DNA of 64,000 nt from Gillisia sp. UBA3175 (GTDB taxonomy: Bacteria > Bacteroidota > Bacteroidia > Flavobacteriales > Flavobacteriaceae), in NCBI GenBank assembly GCA_002364325.1, contig DEXV01000003.1, positions 62,461 through 126,460 of the forward strand, written 5' to 3'. Of the stretch, positions 45,003 through 53,601 are shown piece after piece. Numbering within the stretch: position 1 is the first letter of the stretch; each line of letters opens with the position of its first letter. Under the pieces are notes generated by a model. The model was not told where the DNA came from and made no database searches. It worked only from the letters and a program-made list of their open reading frames with translations. A program made the position numbers and the translations under genes.

Positions 45003-45366
45003 TTTAAAAGAGGAACTTTTCTTCAAGAATTTAATTAAGGAAGCTGGGAGAGAGAAAGCTTCTCAAGATTTCTTTTCGAATGTTATGAAGGGGATCGAAG
45101 CTAGGCCTAAAAAGGTTCTTAGCTATGAACCTTTAATTTCTCCAACTGCATGGGGAATGCTATTTATTGGTTCTGTAGTAGCTATACTTGGATTGGTGTT
45201 CTTAACTACAGATTTTTCTATGAATTGGAATTTTGGTTTTATGAGATATATTTCGATTCCAAAGATCCAGCTTTCAACCACGATGCTGTATGCAATTGGA
45301 TTCCTATCCTTGTTTTTCCTGCAAATACCTTTTCTTCAAAATTACATGAAGAACCAATACAAGTAA
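44992..45366 (+). CDS. Small membrane protein, probable sigma regulator (module 2)
   Basis: This 124-residue protein has a soluble N-terminus (EDDLKEELFFKNLIKEAGREKASQDFFSNVMKGIEARP), then two hydrophobic helices (~57-77 and ~97-117). The overlap with the sigma gene and the topology suggest an anti-sigma or accessory role. No zinc-binding motif is seen. Transcription runs into the repeat block that follows. Confidence 0.7.
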   Translation: MEDDLKEELFFKNLIKEAGREKASQDFFSNVMKGIEARPKKVLSYEPLISPTAWGMLFIGSVVAILGLVFLTTDFSMNWNFGFMRYISIPKIQLSTTMLYAIGFLSLFFLQIPFLQNYMKNQYK

Positions 45367-45396
45367 TTGCTTGAAGGCTGATCATAATCAAATAGA

Positions 45397-45666
45397 ATGT
45401 CAAACTGTCCCGATAGCTATCGGGACTGTCGAAGTTTTTAGGATTGTGAATTTTTTTATCACATTTTGCCAAGCTCAATGTGACAATTTTAAAGAACTCC
45501 ATTTCAAACTAAGCCTGTCGAAGTTTTTAGGATTGTGAATTTTTTTATCACATTTCGACAAGCTCAATGTGACAATGGTTAAGAATTCCATGTCAAACTG
45601 AGCTTGTCGAAGTTTCTGAGAATTTGAATTTTTTTAAGCACATTTCGACAAGCTCAATGTGACAAT
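45397..45666. repeat. Three tandem inverted-repeat units between sigma module 2 and secA
   Basis: Units run at about 45397-45487, 45502-45575 and 45590-45666. Each has a left arm like GTCAAACTGAGCTTGTCGAA and a right arm like TTCGACAAGCTCAATGTGAC around an A/T-rich centre containing a T7 tract. In unit 1 the left arm is split by the palindrome TCCCGATAGCTATCGGGA. The ~380-bp gap holds nothing else except the secA terminator. Confidence 0.9.
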
Positions 45667-45696
45667 TTTTAATTAAAAACTATTAGGTGTGTAAAA

Positions 45697-45727
45697 CAAA
45701 AACCCGGCAAGTGCCGGGTTTTTTATT
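45697..45727. terminator. secA terminator
   Basis: The tight stem ACCCGGCA/TGCCGGGT with a 2-nt loop is flanked by A and T tracts on either side, so it can work in both directions. Confidence 0.9.
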
Positions 45728-45746
45728 TTATTGATCCAAGACCTAT

Positions 45747-48700
45747 TTATGATTCATGACCTACAAGTACCCAATCTCCTTTGTCTAAAAGAGGAATGGC
45801 TTGTTTAAACTTCAGGGTTTTATTTTCTCCACTCATCACATTTTTAATTGTAACCTTGTCATTTCTATTGATCTTTGGTTGATCACGTACAATAGTTTCG
45901 GTTACTTGTGGGCGAGATTGCGTTTGTCCTGCAGATCTGCTTTGGGCTGCGCGCTCGTCCATGTTTGGAATTTCTTCCTTAGTGGTTTCAATTTTCTCTC
46001 GGCGTCTTGGTTGACGTGCTTCCTGAATACTATTGGTATTCCCTTCTGGAATTTCTCCCTTGAATAAGAAGGAGATCACATCTTTATTTACTTGCTCTAT
46101 CATTGCTTTAAATAATTCAAAAGCTTCAAACTTATAGATAAGTAATGGATCTTTTTGCTCATGTACTGCCAACTGAACACTCTGCTTTAATTCATCCATT
46201 TTACGTAAATGCGTTTTCCAGGACTCATCTATTATGGCAAGTGTAATGTTCTTTTCAAAATCTTTGGTAAGCTGTTTCCCTTCAGATTCGTAAGCTTTTA
46301 CCAAATTGGTTACCACTTGTAAGCTCTTAGTTCCATCTGTAAAAGGAACCGCAATTCGTTCAAAATTATTTGCAGGATCTTCATAAACCTGTTTAATAAT
46401 TGGGAATGCAACAGTTGCAGTGCGCTCCATTTTATTATGGTAATGTTGGAATGCCGCTTTATATACAACTCCTGCAATTTTTTGTGAATCCATTTTGGCA
46501 AATTCCTCTTCAGAAATTGGAGAACTCATAGAGAAATATCTTATCAATTCGAATTCAAAATTCTTATAATCGTTAGCTGTTTTATTGGTTTCTGTTATCA
46601 CTTCAGAAGTGTCAAAGATCATATTTGCAATATCTACCTTTAATCTATCTCCAAAAAGAGCGTGGTATCTACGTTTGTAAATAACTTCTCTTTGTGCATT
46701 CATTACATCATCATACTCCAGTAATCTCTTACGCACACCAAAGTTGTTCTCTTCAACTTTTTTCTGCGCTCGTTCGATAGATTTTGAGATCATGGAATGT
46801 TGAATTACTTCCCCTTCTTCCAATCCCATTCTGTCCATTAACTTCGCAATTCTTTCAGATCCAAATAAACGCATCAAGTTATCTTCCAGAGAAACATAGA
46901 ACTGTGAACTTCCCGGATCTCCTTGTCGACCAGCACGACCACGTAATTGTCTATCTACACGACGGGAATCATGACGTTCTGTACCAATAATGGCCAAACC
47001 ACCCGCTTCCTTCACTGCTTTGCTCAGTTTAATATCGGTACCACGACCTGCCATGTTGGTAGCAATGGTCACAATACCCGAGTTACCAGCTTCAGCCACG
47101 ATATCTGCTTCTTTCTTATGCAATTTAGCGTTCAAAACATTGTGAGGAACGTTTCTTAACTTCAACATTCTACTCAATAATTCTGAAATTTCTACGGAAG
47201 TTGTTCCTATAAGAACCGGTCTTCCTGAATTAGAAAGTTTAGTAACCTCTTCTATAACTGCGTTGAATTTCTCTCTCTTTGTTTTATAAACAAGATCTTC
47301 ACGATCATGTCTTGAAATTGGTCTGTTTGTAGGAATTTCCACCACATCCAATTTATAGATCTCCCATAATTCACCAGCTTCAGTAACCGCTGTACCCGTC
47401 ATCCCGGATAGTTTGCGGTACATTCTAAAGAAATTCTGAAGGGTTACGGTTGCGAAAGTTTGGGTAGCATCTTCGATCTTCACATTTTCTTTAGCTTCAA
47501 TAGCTTGGTGCAATCCGTCGCTATATCTTCTTCCGTCCATGATTCTACCTGTCTGCTCATCTACGATCTTCACTTTATTCTCCATCACCACATACTCAGT
47601 ATCCTTTTCAAAAAGGGTATAAGCCTTAAGTAACTGGCGCATGGTATGGATTCGATCACTCTTCACACTGTATTCACGGAAAAGTTCTTCTTTTTTCTCT
47701 ACTTCTTCTTCTTTGCTAAGTCCTTGATTATCTATCTTAGCGATCTCCATACCAATTTCTGGCATTACAAAAAAGTCTGGATCATCCTTTCCAGATAAGA
47801 ATTCAACCCCTTTATCGGTAAGATCTATCTGATTGTTCTTTTCTTCAATAACAAAATATAGTTCCTCATCTACTTTTGGCATCTCACGATTGTTGTCTGC
47901 CATGTATTGATTTTCTGTTTTCTGAAGCAATTGTTTAATTCCTTCTTCACTCAAGAATTTAATAAGCGGTTTATTTTTTGGTAAACCTCTATAAACTCTT
48001 AGGAGTTGAAGACCACCTTCTTTTGTGTTTCCTGCTGCAATTAATTTTTTAGCTTCAGCTAAAACTTTAGTTAAATGATTTCTTTGTACTTCAACAATAT
48101 TGTGAATTGCAGGTTTTAATTCCTCAAATTCGTGAATATCACCTTTTGGAATTGGCCCGGAAATTATCAAGGGTGTTCTGGCATCATCTACCAAAACCGA
48201 ATCCACCTCATCTACAATTGCAAAGTTATGCGGACGCTGTACCAGATCATCTGGAGCGTGAGACATATTATCCCTTAGATAATCGAAACCGAACTCATTG
48301 TTGGTTCCATAAGTGATATCTGCATTATAGGCTTTACGTCTTGCAGCAGAGTTAGGTCTGTGGTAATCTATACAATCTATACTAATTCCGTGGAACTGAA
48401 AAATTGGTGCCATCCATGCACTATCCCTTTTTGCCAAGTAATCGTTTACAGTTACCAAGTGTACTCCATTTCCACTTAGAGCATTTAGATACATAGGCAG
48501 GGTTGCAACAAGTGTTTTACCTTCCCCTGTTTGCATCTCTGCAATTTTACCTTGATGCATGGCCACACCACCAATTAACTGTACATCGTAATGTATCATG
48601 TCCCAGGTAATAGGTTTTCCAGCAGCATCCCAAGAATTACTCCAAATAGCATGATCCCCTTCGAGTTCTACATAGTCTTTTTCTGCAGAGATCTCTCTAT

Positions 48701-49109
48701 CGAATGCATTCGCAGTAACTTTAAGTTTTGGGTTGTGTACAAATCTTTTTGCAGTTTCTTTAACGGTGGCAAATGCTTCAGGAAGAATGTCATTAAGAAC
48801 ATTTTCTGTAACAGTATACATCTCATCTTTCAAGGCATCTACTTCAGAATAAATATCTTCATTTCTTGTGATATCTTCAGAAGCATCAGCTTCATTGTTA
48901 AGAAGTTCAATTTTTGAGCGAATATCTGCCGTAGCTTCAGCAATCTTTTTTCTAAAGGCAGCAGTTTTACCGCGTAGTTCATCTAAGGAAAGTGCTTCAA
49001 ATTCCTTCTCCAGCGCTTTAATCTTATCTACAATAGGTTGTATTTCCTTAACGTCTTTCTTGGATTTATCTCCAACGAAAACTTTTAATACAGAATCTAA
49101 AAAACTCAT
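45747..49109 (-). CDS. secA: Preprotein translocase ATPase SecA
   Basis: This 1120-residue motor drives protein export through SecYEG. Walker A is MQTGEGKTLVATLP and the DEAD-like box is VDEVDSVLVDDARTPLI. The preprotein-binding and helicase-like second domain follow (TNMAGRGTDIKL, ERHDSRRVDRQLRGRAGRQGDPGSSQFY). It is longer than the E. coli enzyme because of lineage-typical insertions, including one after the DEAD-like box. The C-terminal Cys-rich zinc tail is absent; it ends KGDWVLVGHES. It starts 24 bp from a consensus -7 box and stands alone. Confidence 0.97.
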   Translation of the reverse strand: MSFLDSVLKVFVGDKSKKDVKEIQPIVDKIKALEKEFEALSLDELRGKTAAFRKKIAEATADIRSKIELLNNEADASEDITRNEDIYSEVDALKDEMYTVTENVLNDILPEAFATVKETAKRFVHNPKLKVTANAFDREISAEKDYVELEGDHAIWSNSWDAAGKPITWDMIHYDVQLIGGVAMHQGKIAEMQTGEGKTLVATLPMYLNALSGNGVHLVTVNDYLAKRDSAWMAPIFQFHGISIDCIDYHRPNSAARRKAYNADITYGTNNEFGFDYLRDNMSHAPDDLVQRPHNFAIVDEVDSVLVDDARTPLIISGPIPKGDIHEFEELKPAIHNIVEVQRNHLTKVLAEAKKLIAAGNTKEGGLQLLRVYRGLPKNKPLIKFLSEEGIKQLLQKTENQYMADNNREMPKVDEELYFVIEEKNNQIDLTDKGVEFLSGKDDPDFFVMPEIGMEIAKIDNQGLSKEEEVEKKEELFREYSVKSDRIHTMRQLLKAYTLFEKDTEYVVMENKVKIVDEQTGRIMDGRRYSDGLHQAIEAKENVKIEDATQTFATVTLQNFFRMYRKLSGMTGTAVTEAGELWEIYKLDVVEIPTNRPISRHDREDLVYKTKREKFNAVIEEVTKLSNSGRPVLIGTTSVEISELLSRMLKLRNVPHNVLNAKLHKKEADIVAEAGNSGIVTIATNMAGRGTDIKLSKAVKEAGGLAIIGTERHDSRRVDRQLRGRAGRQGDPGSSQFYVSLEDNLMRLFGSERIAKLMDRMGLEEGEVIQHSMISKSIERAQKKVEENNFGVRKRLLEYDDVMNAQREVIYKRRYHALFGDRLKVDIANMIFDTSEVITETNKTANDYKNFEFELIRYFSMSSPISEEEFAKMDSQKIAGVVYKAAFQHYHNKMERTATVAFPIIKQVYEDPANNFERIAVPFTDGTKSLQVVTNLVKAYESEGKQLTKDFEKNITLAIIDESWKTHLRKMDELKQSVQLAVHEQKDPLLIYKFEAFELFKAMIEQVNKDVISFLFKGEIPEGNTNSIQEARQPRRREKIETTKEEIPNMDERAAQSRSAGQTQSRPQVTETIVRDQPKINRNDKVTIKNVMSGENKTLKFKQAIPLLDKGDWVLVGHES

Positions 49110-49132
49110 AGTTTTTAGTGTTTATTATGGTT

Positions 49133-49140
49133 CAAATGTA
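49133..49140 (-). promoter_or_regulatory. Candidate -7 box for secA
   Basis: Minus-strand TACATTTG matches TAnnTTTG 24 bp upstream of the ATG. Confidence 0.55.
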
Positions 49141-49142
49141 CG

Positions 49143-49172
49143 CAAAAAAAAAGCCTCTTGTGGGAGACTTTT
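49143..49172 (-). terminator. Probable terminator between the DUF2795 gene and secA
   Basis: An imperfect stem AAAAGCCTC/GAGACTTTT (one mismatch) lies next to an A10 run that reads as U on the minus strand. It is weaker than the other terminators. Confidence 0.5.
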
Positions 49173-49194
49173 AATATTTGCTTGTTATGTTTTT

Positions 49195-49416
49195 CTAATA
49201 TTCATCCTCATTCCAAAGGTAATCTTCGTCTGTAGGATAGTCGGGCCAGATCTCCTCGATAGAATCATATGAATCCCCTTCGTCCTCAATAGACTGTAGG
49301 TTCTCTACTACTTCTAATGGAGCTCCAGTTCGAATAGCATAGTCAATTAATTCATCTTTTGTTGCCGGCCAAGGTGCATCACTTAGATAGGATGCTAATT
49401 CTAAAGTCCAATACAT
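49195..49416 (-). CDS. DUF2795-domain protein
   Basis: This 73-residue acidic protein matches DUF2795: MYWTLELASYLSDAPWPATKDELIDYAIRTGAPLEVVENLQSIED, then the acidic tail IEEIWPDYPTDEDYLWNEDEY. The function is unknown. The frame is open to a TTG at 49470, but a promoter box at 49441-49448 and the family start favour the ATG at 49416. Confidence 0.9.
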   Translation of the reverse strand: MYWTLELASYLSDAPWPATKDELIDYAIRTGAPLEVVENLQSIEDEGDSYDSIEEIWPDYPTDEDYLWNEDEY

Positions 49417-49440
49417 TGATTTATCGGTGTTTATTTTTTG

Positions 49441-49448
49441 CAAAAATA
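49441..49448 (-). promoter_or_regulatory. Candidate -7 box for the DUF2795 gene
   Basis: Minus-strand TATTTTTG matches TAnnTTTG 25 bp upstream of the ATG at 49416. Confidence 0.5.
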
Positions 49449-49569
49449 ATTTTTTTGTTGTAATAGGCAAGTAAAAAATCTATTATTTCGTCAATAATGT
49501 TAAGAACATAGTTTAAAATGTCAATTTCTTTATTAAACAGCCATTTTAAAATGAAAATTTTCGATTGAA

Positions 49570-50145
49570 TTACCCCCTCTTTTCAGGGATCCATTTAACC
49601 TCATTCGCATGTAGGTCTTTGGACAATTTCCGTGCCAGCACAAATAGATAATCAGACAGCCTATTTAGGTATTGCAATACCAATTCACTAAAGGCTTCAA
49701 TTTCATAAAGTGCTGTAGCCATGCGTTCTGCACGTCTACATACGCAACGGGCAATATGACATATTGACACTGAAGGGTGTCCGCCAGGAAGCACAAAGTG
49801 GGTCATTTCTGGTAGCTCCTCATTCATTTTATCCATCTCTTTTTCCAAAAGTTCAATATCTTCTTCTGTAATAGTTGGAATATTTAATCGCTCCTTTCCG
49901 CTCTTTAAAATCGCTTTTTCGGGGTCGGTAGCTAAGATCGCACCTAGAGTAAATAATCTATCTTGTACTCTATTCAATATTTCTCTTGTATGCTCATCTA
50001 TTTCCTGATCTTTTACTAAACCAATATGCGAGTTCAACTCATCTACGGTTCCGTAACTTTCAATTCTAATATGATGTTTCGGGACTCTGGTTCCGCCAAA
50101 TAGGGCAGTAGTGCCTTTGTCTCCAGTTTTAGTATATATCTTCAT
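49570..50145 (-). CDS. Cob(I)alamin adenosyltransferase, PduO type
   Basis: This 191-residue enzyme makes adenosylcobalamin from cob(I)alamin and ATP, the cofactor of IcmF and methylmalonyl-CoA mutase. Signature features are MKIYTKTGDKGTTALFGGTRVPKHH (ATP loop), SYGTVDELNSHIG, FVLPGGHPSVSICHIARCVCRRAER and YLNRLSDYLFVLAR. The frame is open from 50190, but the ATG at 50145 gives the standard start. A -7-like box lies at 50169-50176. No other cobalamin gene is adjacent. Confidence 0.95.
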   Translation of the reverse strand: MKIYTKTGDKGTTALFGGTRVPKHHIRIESYGTVDELNSHIGLVKDQEIDEHTREILNRVQDRLFTLGAILATDPEKAILKSGKERLNIPTITEEDIELLEKEMDKMNEELPEMTHFVLPGGHPSVSICHIARCVCRRAERMATALYEIEAFSELVLQYLNRLSDYLFVLARKLSKDLHANEVKWIPEKRG

Positions 50146-50168
50146 TTTCAATAATGCTTGTGAAGATT

Positions 50169-50176
50169 CAAAGATA
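50169..50176 (-). promoter_or_regulatory. Candidate -7 box for the adenosyltransferase gene
   Basis: Minus-strand TATCTTTG matches TAnnTTTG 24 bp upstream of the ATG at 50145. Confidence 0.5.
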
Positions 50177-50401
50177 CAAACATTGCACAAAGCAGCGCAG
50201 GTGTAATAAGATGGAATCTTTTTATGATTTTTAATTTCTTTTAACTAGCTGAAAAATAATTCGATAGTATTTATAATATTCTTGAAGACTAGGATTTATG
50301 AATCTTAATTAAGGAGAATTCGAATTGGAATGTTGTTGAAGTAGCAAAAAGATTAAAGCGAGACTATTTAAAATATTGTCTTAAAAAATATTGCTCTGCG
50401 G

Positions 50402-50560
50402 TTAGTCTTTCCTTTTGCGCTTCAGATAGCGCATTCTAAAATCTTTGTTCTTCCTGTTCTTTTTTAGCTTGCTTGCTCTATTCTTATTCCATAAATAGTA
50501 GACAAATACAGCAGAAATAATAAGTAAATAGATCCAGGTCTCCCTGTCAAAGTCAATCAT
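50402..50560 (-). CDS. Very small single-pass membrane protein
   Basis: This is 52 residues from the ATG at 50560: an N-terminal helix (WIYLLIISAVFVYYLW) followed by a strongly basic tail (NKNRASKLKKNRKNKDFRMRYLKRKRKD). The shape, anchor plus Lys/Arg-rich cytoplasmic tail, is common for tiny Bacteroidota proteins, but I recognise no family. The frame extends to 50608 without a better start. The 256 bp between it and the adenosyltransferase gene hold no other feature. Confidence 0.55.
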   Translation of the reverse strand: MIDFDRETWIYLLIISAVFVYYLWNKNRASKLKKNRKNKDFRMRYLKRKRKD

Positions 50561-50723
50561 TTGAAAGTTGAATTTAATACAAGGTAATAAAATGAATTTT
50601 AAAAGCAAATTTCTTATGTGCTAACCAAATTACCATAGTCATGAAAAAAAGAAGATTTATAATTTTTTGTCATTCCGAAGAATTGAGGAATCTCTTTTTT
50701 GAATAGAGAGTTTAGCAATAAAG

Positions 50724-51713
50724 ATCCTTCGACATCCCGATAGCTATCGGGACAGGATGACATTTTTTTTCAATTGTCCCTTCGAGCGTCCCGATGGCTA
50801 TCGGGATCGAGAAGTCGGTTATATTAAATAGGACTATATCCTAATTTGGAAATATTGATCTTATTACATCCTTCGACAGGCTCAGGATGACATTTTTTTT
50901 CAATTGCCCCTTCGAGCGTCCCGATGGCTATCGGGATCGAGAAGTCAGGTGTATTTAATAGGACTATAATCTAATTTCGAAATATTGATCTTATTACATC
51001 CTTCGACAGGCTACCATAGACGTATTTTATAAGTTGCTGATTTATAACTAATTATAGTTTCTAATTCCTTAGCCATTTTTAATACGTTTTTTGTTCTCAT
51101 TGCGATAATTCCAAGAATTTGTAAAACACTCCCTTTGGTCTATAAAGCTTTGATTATTTTTAATGATTGTTCATTTTTTTGTTTGTCCAAAAAAACAGAA
51201 CCAAAAAAAGGACACTTTTTTGTAGGTGTTTCTAATTATGCTACCGCATAATTAGAACCGTACTCCCCCAGCTAAATTTTCTCCAAGGCTTCGAAAATTT
51301 TACGCTGGGGAAGCACTACACTGCAAAAAAGAAGTTCTTAAAAACTATAAATCTGCAAAGAACCATCATACGTCAATTTGGTACGCTAGATAAATTTTTT
51401 ATCACAGGTCTCAGTCTAACATTTTATTTGCAATTGTCCCTTCGAGCGTCCCGATTGCTATCGGGATCGAGAAGTCATTAAAGGATAATTAGAGTTCATT
51501 GAGATTCTTCACTACGTTCATAATGACATTTTTTTTTCAATTGTCCCTTCGAGCGTCCCGATTGCTATCGGAATCGAGAAGTCAGTTGTATTAAATAGGA
51601 CTATATTCTAATTTGGAAATATTGTTTAGGTTTTATCCTTCGACAGGCTCAGAATGACATTTTTTTTCAATTGCCCCTTCGAGCGTCCCCAGAGCTATTT
51701 GGATCGAGAGGTC
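50724..51713. repeat. Array of dispersed palindromic repeats
   Basis: This is about 1 kb with no intact gene. The unit CCTTCGAGCGTCCCGAT..GCTATCGGGATCGAGAAGTC occurs at 50775-50816, 50905-50946, 51437-51476 and 51544-51583, with a degenerate copy at 51676-51713. Variants with CCTTCGACAGGCTCAGGATGAC (or AGAATGAC) alternate with them. Copies 1 and 2 sit in a 130-bp tandem duplication (catttttttt at 50761 and 50891). The last copy ends at the stop codon of the ABC gene at 51714. The array is interrupted at 51013-51382. Confidence 0.88.
51013..51382. mobile_element. Possible small non-autonomous inserted element
   Basis: This ~370-bp block interrupts a repeat unit right after CTTCGACAGGCT. Its ends resemble each other inverted: ACCATAGACGTAT on the left and ACCAAATTGACGTAT (reverse complement of the right end). 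Inside are a perfect 10-bp hairpin (CTAATTATGC/GCATAATTAG, loop TACC, 51232-51255) and a longer one with arms CCCCAGC..TAAATTTTC (about 51265-51310). The minus strand stays open for ~42 codons at the left end (IAMRTKNVLKMAKELE), ending in TAG. No clear target duplication was found. Confidence 0.5.
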
Positions 51714-52418
51714 TTAATTTATCGAATTTGAAACTTCCTTTCTAACATCACTTTCCACAATTCCATCTCTAAGTCTAATAATTCTATGAGCATGCTTGGC
51801 TACATCTTCTTCGTGAGTTACCAAAATAACCGTATTTCCAGCTGCATGAATTTCATCAAAAAGATTCATGATCTCTAATGAAGTGATGGAATCCAAATTT
51901 CCTGTTGGCTCATCGGCAAGAATAATGGAAGGTTTATTCACCAAAGCTCTTCCCACAGCCACACGCTGACGTTGACCACCGGATAACTGATTGGGTTTAT
52001 GATCCATTCTATCTGCCAGTCCAACATTTTTAAGCACTTCTTCTGCTCGTGCTTTTCGCTCTGCTTTCGAGAAACCAGCATACACCATTGGCAATGCAAC
52101 ATTCTCTAAGGCAGTTGTTCTTGGAAGTAAATTAAAGGTCTGGAATACAAAGCCGATTTCCTTATTGCGAATCTCCGCAAGCTCATCGTCACTCATCTTG
52201 CTCACATCATTCCCGTTCAGAATATATTGCCCAGAGGTTGGTGTATCCAGACAGCCTAATAAATTCATCAAAGTAGATTTCCCAGAACCAGAAGGCCCCA
52301 TAAAGGCAACGTATTCCCCTTTGTCAATTTCAAGATTTATCCCCTTTAAAACTTTAATGATCTCTTGTCCTAATGGAAAATCTCTGGTAATATTGTGAAT
52401 TTCGATAACCTTGCTCAT
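51714..52418 (-). CDS. MacB/LolD-type ABC transporter ATP-binding protein
   Basis: This 234-residue ATPase has Walker [10 protein letters not shown], a Q loop in [11 protein letters not shown], signature [15 protein letters not shown], Walker [13 protein letters not shown] and H loop [17 protein letters not shown]. The sequence type ([17 protein letters not shown]) is that of MacB/LolD/FtsE mechanotransmission transporters, which usually have a permease gene beside them. None is in this window. The stop codon lies against a repeat unit. Confidence 0.93.
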   Translation of the reverse strand: MSKVIEIHNITRDFPLGQEIIKVLKGINLEIDKGEYVAFMGPSGSGKSTLMNLLGCLDTPTSGQYILNGNDVSKMSDDELAEIRNKEIGFVFQTFNLLPRTTALENVALPMVYAGFSKAERKARAEEVLKNVGLADRMDHKPNQLSGGQRQRVAVGRALVNKPSIILADEPTGNLDSITSLEIMNLFDEIHAAGNTVILVTHEEDVAKHAHRIIRLRDGIVESDVRKEVSNSIN

Positions 52419-52472
52419 AGTATGTTCTCGATAAAATTATTGTTTCAATAGGACGTAGACTTCTGCTTTTTG

Positions 52473-53246
52473 TTACAAGCGGATGATAAAATGCTCTTTT
52501 TCTTGTTCTTTTCTGAAGAAAACGATGCCCCAGAAAAAACTATCTATGCTTAGCCTAACTTTTGGATGAGCTTTGATCTCTTCCCAAGCCTCTTCCATTT
52601 CGGCAGACCAATGAATATCATCAAATATAAAAACTGAATTATTATGAGCAAAAGGAAATAGCTTGTTTAAATATTTTAAAGTAGGCTTTTTTTGATGATT
52701 TCCGTCGAAATATACTAGATCTAATTTATCATTAGCGTTGATAATATCGTCCAATAGATCATCAAATTCTCCAATTTTAAGATGGATATTCTTTAAGTTG
52801 AATTTGTTGAAATATTGCTGAGCAATTTTCGCAGTTTCAGTACAACCTTCTAAGGTGGTAAGTTGAATAGAATTATCCAGAGCAATTGCGGCTGAAGCTA
52901 TCCCAACCGAAGTTCCTAATTCGAGTCCGGTGTTAAATTGAAAGTACGAAACTAATTTATTTAGTAGAATAGCTCTTCTTTCTGAGATTCCAGCATTCTT
53001 CGCAATTGCACCAACTTTTCTGTTTTCCGATCTAAACACTCTGCTTCCAGCTCCAAAATCGGTTACTTTAATAATTTGGGAATCTTTAAGAACCGCTTTT
53101 ATATAAGATCTAATCTTTTCATGTACGGAATTCTCATCTTTTACATATAGGCATTTAGTAAGTAGCCCAAATACAAAAGGCGAATGCACCCCATGCTGAT
53201 TGGTAGAGCGCAATAGGAATTTTATGTATGCGAGAATTTGATGCAA
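52473..53246 (-). CDS. Class I SAM-dependent methyltransferase
   Basis: This 257-residue O-methyltransferase-like protein starts at a TTG (53246, MHQILAYIKFLLRST). The Rossmann core has TGLELGTSVGIASAAIAL (motif I), TLEGCTETAKIAQQYF, DLVYFDGNHQKKPTLKYL and SVFIFDDIHWSAEMEEAW. These last two resemble catechol/caffeoyl-type O-methyltransferases. An N-terminal extension (NQHGVHSPFVFGLLTKCLY) is characteristic of a Bacteroidota subgroup. The substrate is unknown. It is 55 bp upstream of the ABC ATPase gene on the same strand. Confidence 0.87.
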   Translation of the reverse strand: MHQILAYIKFLLRSTNQHGVHSPFVFGLLTKCLYVKDENSVHEKIRSYIKAVLKDSQIIKVTDFGAGSRVFRSENRKVGAIAKNAGISERRAILLNKLVSYFQFNTGLELGTSVGIASAAIALDNSIQLTTLEGCTETAKIAQQYFNKFNLKNIHLKIGEFDDLLDDIINANDKLDLVYFDGNHQKKPTLKYLNKLFPFAHNNSVFIFDDIHWSAEMEEAWEEIKAHPKVRLSIDSFFWGIVFFRKEQEKEHFIIRL

Positions 53247-53266
53247 ATTTTATTAAAATTTAAAAT

Positions 53267-53520
53267 CACCTCTCTCCCAATAGCTATCGGGACGCTCGAG
53301 GTGACAATGATTTTCAAAACTTCAAACTCGAAACTTTATCAAATAGTTTACTATTAGAAACGACCTCTCGACTCCGCTCGAGGTGACATTTTTTCAAAAT
53401 TCAAAACCCGAAACCCGAAACCAGAAATCCAAAATCCGAAACATCAAACAATACCAACTAATTTTCAAAATATAACCTCTCTCCCGATAGCTATCGGGAC
53501 GCTCGAGGTGACATTTTTTC
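53267..53520. repeat. Three palindromic repeat copies with interchangeable cores
   Basis: Copies at about 53267-53307, 53360-53390 and 53473-53520 share the arms ACCTCTC and CTCGAGGTGAC. Copies 1 and 3 have a core of type TCCCGATAGCTATCGGGACG; copy 2 has the short core GACTCCG. The stretches between them (53395-53445 and 53517-53600) are low-complexity, with iterated words like AAACCCGAAACC and CACACCTCAC. The ~355-bp gap holds no gene. Confidence 0.88.
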
Positions 53521-53601
53521 AAAATTCAAAACCTGAAACCAGAAACCTGAAACCCAAAACTCACACCTCACTTTTCACTCTTCACACCTCACCCTTCACT
53601 C

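Noticed and set aside
45397..45666. CRISPR array
   Set aside because: Repeats are long inverted repeats with similar, not unique, spacers, and no cas gene is present.
51714..52418. The ABC ATPase as the missing Wzt partner of the Wzm-type permease
   Set aside because: Its sequence type is MacB/LolD, not Wzt/TagH, and it lies on the other strand far from the permease.
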